A stretch of DNA of 10,285 nucleotides from contig CANJXD010000173.1 in assembly GCA_947478535.1 (NCBI GenBank), forward strand, positions 1 through 10,285, written 5' to 3'. This DNA comes from Acetobacteraceae bacterium. Its GTDB lineage: Bacteria > Pseudomonadota > Alphaproteobacteria > Acetobacterales > Acetobacteraceae. Shown piece by piece: positions 7,257 through 10,285 of this stretch; the first letter of the stretch is position 1, and the number at the start of each line of letters is the position of its first letter. The notes beneath the pieces are model-generated. The model did not search any database. It saw nothing but the letters and a program-made list of their open reading frames with translations, and was not told the DNA's origin. The position numbers were made by a program, and so were the translations under genes.

Positions 7257-8236
7257 CAAACCATCTCCCTCGGCGGCGTTGTCCCGGCGGGCGGCGCGAT
7301 GCTGTCCACCGGCGTGATGTGCCAACCCGCATTCTTCTTGCGGTAATAGGCATTGAGCAAGCGCGCCGTCACCGGGCCGGGCCGGCCATCGCCGATCGGC
7401 TGGCCATCGAGCCGCGTCACCGGGAACAACCCGCAGGATGTCGCGGTCAGGAAGGCTTCCTCCACCCCCGCCAGCGCCTCCGGAGTCAGCCGCCCATAGC
7501 GCGCCGGGATGCCCAGTTCCGCCGCGATCTCGAACATCGACCGGCAGGAAATCCCCTCCAGCACCCCCGAATCGGGGGAAAGCAGCGCGCCGCCGATGAC
7601 GGCGACGATGTTGAAGCCCGGCGCTTCCGCCACCGCCCCATCCGTCGCCAGCAGGATGGGCGTGTCATGCCCCGCATCCTTGGCGGCGAAGGTGGCGCGG
7701 ATGAAGTCGCCCCAATGGCTGTTCTTCCAAACCGGGTTCACGGCGGATGCGGGGATGCGATGCATGTCCCGCAGCAGCATCGCATCCTTGCCCCGCCGCA
7801 TTTCCTCCGGCTGCCCGCGCAGCACGAAGGGCGTGACGGTGGCGAAGAAGCGATTTCTCGAGAGTGTCGGGTCGCGCGTTCCCGGCACCGTCATCCCCCG
7901 GGTGCAGGCGAAATAGACCAGCGTGTCGGCCAGCCCGCTGCGCCGCACCAGATCCGCCAGGATAGCCCGCATCGCATCCCGGGACAGGCCGGCATCCATC
8001 CGCAGCCCGGCCATCGAGGCAAAGAACCGGTCGAGGTGATCCTCCAGCCGGAAGAAGCCGCCCTTCCAGGTATGCACCACGTCATAGGTCATGTCGGCAT
8101 ACATCAGGCCGAGGTCGCGGACGGGGATCTTCGCCTCCGCCAGCGGCACCACCTGCCCGTCGATATAGCCCAGCGCCTTGCTGAAATCGGCATTCGCCAC
8201 CGTCAGGTGGTCGGGAACCTGCAATTCTTCGGTCAT
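7256..8236 (-). CDS. Fold-type IV PLP aminotransferase, (R)-amine transaminase/D-amino acid transaminase-like
   Basis: Pyridoxal-phosphate transaminase of class IV (family of IlvE, D-amino acid transaminase and (R)-selective amine transaminases), 326 residues, cytoplasmic. I start at the ATG at 8236, with GGAG six bases upstream; a TTG at 8248 would overlap that site. The predicted Schiff-base lysine is K171 in NPVWKNSHWGDFIRA. R63 in FFRLEDHLDRF is the expected phosphate-binding arginine, and E204 in VAEAPGFNIVAV the residue facing the pyridine nitrogen. The usual GITR turn reads GISCR (228-232). From memory, several blocks resemble the Arthrobacter (R)-amine transaminase: DLGLMYADMTYDVVHTWKG, the lysine block, and DGQPIGDGRPGPVT. 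It is first in the transporter operon, implying action on the imported solute or a product. It could equally be a D-amino acid or branched-chain enzyme; the donor cannot be fixed from sequence. Confidence 0.9.
   Translation of the reverse strand: MTEELQVPDHLTVANADFSKALGYIDGQVVPLAEAKIPVRDLGLMYADMTYDVVHTWKGGFFRLEDHLDRFFASMAGLRMDAGLSRDAMRAILADLVRRSGLADTLVYFACTRGMTVPGTRDPTLSRNRFFATVTPFVLRGQPEEMRRGKDAMLLRDMHRIPASAVNPVWKNSHWGDFIRATFAAKDAGHDTPILLATDGAVAEAPGFNIVAVIGGALLSPDSGVLEGISCRSMFEIAAELGIPARYGRLTPEALAGVEEAFLTATSCGLFPVTRLDGQPIGDGRPGPVTARLLNAYYRKKNAGWHITPVDSIAPPAGTTPPREMV
7265..7271 (-). promoter_or_regulatory. Shine-Dalgarno for the PotD-like binding protein, inside the aminotransferase gene
   Basis: GAGGGAG on the minus strand, eight bases before the ATG at 7256. 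It lies in the last codons of the aminotransferase, so the binding protein can be both re-initiated (TGATG) and translated independently at a higher rate. Confidence 0.7.
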
Positions 8237-8342
8237 GCCGCTCTCCAAGCCATACGAGGATAGGGAGGCCGGACCGGTGACACCAGGGTGGCAGAGCGCG
8301 CCGCCTGTGCTTCACTGCATGAGACGAACGGGAGACGAGACC
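8237..8342. promoter_or_regulatory. Divergent upstream region between the aminotransferase operon and the Bug-type gene
   Basis: A 106-bp non-coding stretch separates two divergently transcribed genes and must hold, or lie downstream of, the promoter of each. Ribosome sites are clear: GGAGAG on the minus strand (8241-8246) for the aminotransferase and GGGAG on the plus strand (8330-8334), eight bases before the ATG at 8343. I find no good -35/-10 pair. A weak minus-strand candidate has TATCCT (8258-8263) as -10 with a poor -35. A short near-palindrome GGTGACACC lies at about 8276-8284. Promoters are inferred from layout, not seen. Confidence 0.4.
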
Positions 8343-9329
8343 ATGATGCGCCGCCGCCAGACCTTTGCCCTCCTCGCCGGCCCCTTGGCCGCGCCGATGC
8401 TGTCGCGCGGCGCCTTCGCCCAGGCCGCCTGGGCGCCGACACGCGCGGTGACCATGGTGGTCCCCTTCCCGCCCGGCGGGCCGACGGACCTCGCGGCCCG
8501 CGTCGTGCAGGCGGGCATGAGCGCCGCGCTCGGCCAGCCCGTGGTGATCGACAATCGCCCCGGCGCCACCGGCGCCATCGGGTCCCGCTACGTCGCCGGC
8601 CAGCCGGCCGATGGCCACACCCTGCTGGTCGCGGCCAGCGGCACGCTGACCATCAACCCCGTCATCATGCGCAACCCCGGCTATGACGTGGAGAAGGATT
8701 TCGCCCCGGTCACCCTGGTGATGACGGCGCCGAACATGCTCGTCGTCCATCCCTCCGTCCCCGCCCGCACGGTGGCGGAGGTGGTGGCCTGGATGAAGAC
8801 CATCCCCGGCGGCCCCTCCTACGCCTCCTCCGGCGTTGGCTCCTCGGAACAGCTGGGCATGGAGTTGTTCAAGCTGCTGACGCGGACCGAAGCGGTGGCG
8901 GTGCCCTTCACCGGCGGCCCGGCCGCGGCCACCGCCGTCATCCAGAACCAGGCGCCGGTCGCGGTGCTGAACGCCGCGACGGTCGGCCCGCAGGTGCTCT
9001 CCGGCGCGCTGCGCGGCATCGCGATCGCCGGCCCGCGCCGCTTCGCGCAATTGCCGGATGTGCCGACGATGACGGAACAGGGCCTGCCGGACCTCGTCTC
9101 CGGGTCCTGGACCGCGATCGTCGCCCCCGCCGCCACCCCGGCCGCGGCGCTGGAGCGCCTGAACGCCGTCATCGTCGCCGCGCTGAAGACCCCGGAAGTG
9201 ACGGAACGCCTCGCCCGCGTTGGCTTCGCCGTCGATGCCACCAGCCGCGAGGATTGCGGCCGCCTCATCGCCTCCGACCTCGCGCGCTGGCGCCAGGTGG
9301 TGCGCGACGCGCGGATCGAACAGATCTGA
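8343..9329 (+). CDS. TctC/Bug-family tripartite tricarboxylate transporter substrate-binding protein
   Basis: Periplasmic binding protein of the Bug (TctC) family, which captures carboxylates, amides or aromatic acids for TctAB-type carriers or sensing; 328 residues, normal length. The start at 8343 has GGGAG eight bases upstream; a second ATG follows at once (8346). The signal is MMRRRQTFALLAGPLAAPML followed by SRGAFAQ, with an RRQTF twin-arginine-like motif and likely cleavage after AFAQ (about 27). Family motifs are VVPFPPGGPTDLAARVV (39-55), VVIDNRPGATGAIGSRYVA (67-85), DFAPVTLV (119-126), VPTMTEQGLPDL (240-251) and ATPAAALERLNAVI (264-277). The usual PYKG block reads PFTGGPAAATAV. No tctA or tctB is adjacent, which is common for these proteins; it is a single-gene unit facing away from the ABC operon. 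Ligand unknown. Confidence 0.95.
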   Translation: MMRRRQTFALLAGPLAAPMLSRGAFAQAAWAPTRAVTMVVPFPPGGPTDLAARVVQAGMSAALGQPVVIDNRPGATGAIGSRYVAGQPADGHTLLVAASGTLTINPVIMRNPGYDVEKDFAPVTLVMTAPNMLVVHPSVPARTVAEVVAWMKTIPGGPSYASSGVGSSEQLGMELFKLLTRTEAVAVPFTGGPAAATAVIQNQAPVAVLNAATVGPQVLSGALRGIAIAGPRRFAQLPDVPTMTEQGLPDLVSGSWTAIVAPAATPAAALERLNAVIVAALKTPEVTERLARVGFAVDATSREDCGRLIASDLARWRQVVRDARIEQI

Positions 9330-9349
9330 CAGGCGGCATCGCGCCCAAT

Positions 9350-9418
9350 GCCCCTCTCCCGCTCCGCGGGGGAGGGTGGCTGAGCGCAGCGAAGCCGGGA
9401 GGGGGCGCGACCGCCCCT
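9350..9418. repeat. Palindromic intergenic repeat with three hairpins between convergent genes
   Basis: The spacer between the Bug-type stop (9329) and the helicase stop (9457) contains three adjacent stem-loops. Stem 1 pairs CCCTCTCCCGC (9352-9362) with GCGGGGGAGGG (9366-9376): 11 pairs including one G-T wobble, loop TCC. Stem 2 pairs GGCT (9378-9381) with AGCC (9393-9396) and an inner GC/GC, with tandem G-A mismatches. Stem 3 pairs GGGGCG (9402-9407) with CGCCCC (9412-9417). From memory, the CCCTCTCCCGCTCCGCGGG type of sequence is a dispersed intergenic element in many G+C-rich proteobacteria. It may act as a bidirectional terminator or mRNA-end stabiliser; no T-run supports classical termination. 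Confidence 0.7.
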
Positions 9419-9456
9419 ACCCGATCAAATTCAACGCCAAGACGGAAGCAGGCACC

Positions 9457-10285
9457 CTACTTCGGCGCGCGCTTCGGCCCCGAGGGATAGCGCTTCGGCG
9501 GCCCGGCCCGATCCGGACGCGGACCATAGGGCCGCTCCGGGCGCGGTCCCGCAGGCCGCTCCGGCCGAGGTCCGGCCGCCCGTTCCGGCCGCGGTCCCGC
9601 TGCCCGTTCCGGGCGAGGTCCATCCGCCCGTTCCGGGCGAGGAGCCACCGGCCGCTGCGCATAACCTTCCTCGCGCGGCCCGGACGAAGGCCGCTCATGC
9701 CGCGGCGGGGCGCGATCCGCCGCCGGATGGCCCAGCGGCTCGACGCGGATGCGGTCATCCTCATCGCCGCTCGGCTTCGCGATCGCCGCCAGGAAGCGTT
9801 CCGCCGCCCAGGGCGCGATCTCGACCCGCGTCTCGCGGTCCATCACATCGATTCGCCCGACTTCGCGCCGCGTCAGGTCGCCCCGGCGGCAGAGAAAGGG
9901 CAGCACCCAGCGCGGATCGGCCTGGGAATGCCGCCCGACGGACAGGCGGAACCACACACCCTCCGCCCCCCCGGCCTCGGCGCGCGGTGCGCGCGGCGGC
10001 GGCGGCGGCGGGGCGTTGATCTCCTCCGGGGCCGGCAGGCTGGACCGCAGCGCGCGGAACAGCGCGGCCGCCACCTGGTCCGGCGTCCGGTCCGCCAGCA
10101 GGGCCTGGGCGAGGACCATGTCCTCCTCCTCCACCACCGCGTCGGTGGCTTCCCGCGCCTGGATCGCCAGGCGTTCCCGGTCCTTCGCATGCACCTCATC
10201 GGCGCTGGGCGGGCCGGACCATTCGGCCTGCAGCCGCGCCATGCCGAGCATGCGCTCGGCCAGCCGCCGGCGGCTCACCGGCACG
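9457..10285 (-). CDS. deaD: DEAD-box RNA helicase, C-terminal part (DbpA-type RNA-binding domain and Arg/Pro-rich tail)
   Basis: C-terminal 276 or so codons of a DeaD/CsdA-type ATP-dependent RNA helicase; the helicase core lies beyond the right edge, so the GTG at 10284 is not taken as the true start. Counting from that codon, the first 40 residues (SRRRLAERMLGMARLQAEW, PPSADEVHAKDRERL) match the linker typically following the second RecA domain of alphaproteobacterial DeaD. Residues 110-170 (WFRLSVGRHSQADP, GDLTRREVGRIDVMDRETRV) fit the DbpA RNA-binding domain (RRM-like fold), which directs these enzymes to structured RNA such as rRNA. The tail (about 190-275) is basic and Pro/Arg-rich with six GPRPERxx octapeptides (214-261). 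Expected roles are ribosome assembly and cold-stress RNA remodelling. The gene name is by family and tail layout; DbpA or another DEAD-box paralogue remains possible. Confidence 0.85.
   Translation of the reverse strand, partial: VPVSRRRLAERMLGMARLQAEWSGPPSADEVHAKDRERLAIQAREATDAVVEEEDMVLAQALLADRTPDQVAAALFRALRSSLPAPEEINAPPPPPPRAPRAEAGGAEGVWFRLSVGRHSQADPRWVLPFLCRRGDLTRREVGRIDVMDRETRVEIAPWAAERFLAAIAKPSGDEDDRIRVEPLGHPAADRAPPRHERPSSGPREEGYAQRPVAPRPERADGPRPERAAGPRPERAAGPRPERPAGPRPERPYGPRPDRAGPPKRYPSGPKRAPK
9502..9645 (-). repeat. 24-bp tandem repeat encoding GPRPERxx octapeptides in the helicase tail
   Basis: Six consecutive 8-residue units read APRPERAD, GPRPERAA, GPRPERAA, GPRPERPA, GPRPERPY, GPRPDRAG. 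At DNA level each unit is 24 bp, with the core preserved and third positions varying. In-frame unit size means copy-number change would alter tail length without a frameshift. Such basic low-complexity tails on DEAD-box proteins bind RNA non-specifically. Confidence 0.85.

Noticed and set aside
5913..7346. Plus-strand open frame of 477 codons opposite the PotD-like and PotB-like genes
   Set aside because: Spans two well-supported minus-strand genes and their junction; composition is Arg/His/Pro-rich and no family is recognisable.
8082..9050. Minus-strand open frame of 322 codons opposite the TctC/Bug gene
   Set aside because: Gly/Arg/His-rich shadow of a well-supported plus-strand family protein; it also runs across the divergent intergenic region and into the aminotransferase in the wrong frame.
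9330..9456. Small protein gene in the convergent spacer
   Set aside because: Open frames there are extensions of neighbouring shadows through the palindromic repeat, with no ribosome site or coding character.

Overview
The window is a G+C-rich bacterial chromosome segment (about 70% G+C by eye). Arginine-rich signal peptides, a stand-alone TctC/Bug binding protein, tightly coupled ABC transport operons and a DeaD-type helicase with an Arg/Pro-rich tail point to an alphaproteobacterium, plausibly Acetobacteraceae (Roseomonas-like). That placement is inference; no rRNA or other taxonomic marker is present. I see no tRNA, CRISPR array, transposase, integrase or toxin-antitoxin pair.

Right to left on the minus strand, the main block is a five-gene unit: a fold-type IV PLP aminotransferase (7256-8236), a periplasmic spermidine/putrescine-type binding protein (6216-7256), a long-loop PotB-like permease (5015-6196), a PotC-like permease (4207-5013) and a PotA/CysA-type ATPase with a TOBE region (3155-4210). 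Junctions are a TGATG overlap, 19 nt, 1 nt and an ATGA overlap, so this is almost certainly one transcript: importer plus a PLP enzyme able to act on an amine or amino acid.

A 104-nt gap with a strong hairpin (3112-3152) separates this from a second minus-strand transporter of the peptide/nickel (Dpp/Opp) type: binding protein (1524-3050), DppB-like permease (574-1524) and DppC-like permease (1-577, cut by the window edge). These are also coupled by TGATG and ATGA overlaps. Its ATPases are not in the window and may lie beyond the left edge.

To the right, a single plus-strand TctC/Bug-family binding protein (8343-9329) diverges from the aminotransferase across a 106-bp shared upstream region. 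It converges on the 3' end of a minus-strand DEAD-box RNA helicase (9457 to the right edge), of which only the C-terminal part with a DbpA-type RNA-binding domain and an octapeptide-repeat tail is visible. A three-hairpin palindromic intergenic repeat (about 9350-9418) lies between these convergent genes.

The region is mostly ordinary transport and metabolism. The least routine points are the coupling of an (R)-amine-transaminase-like enzyme to a polyamine-type importer and the large periplasmic insertion in the first permease. I found no convincing new kind of system.
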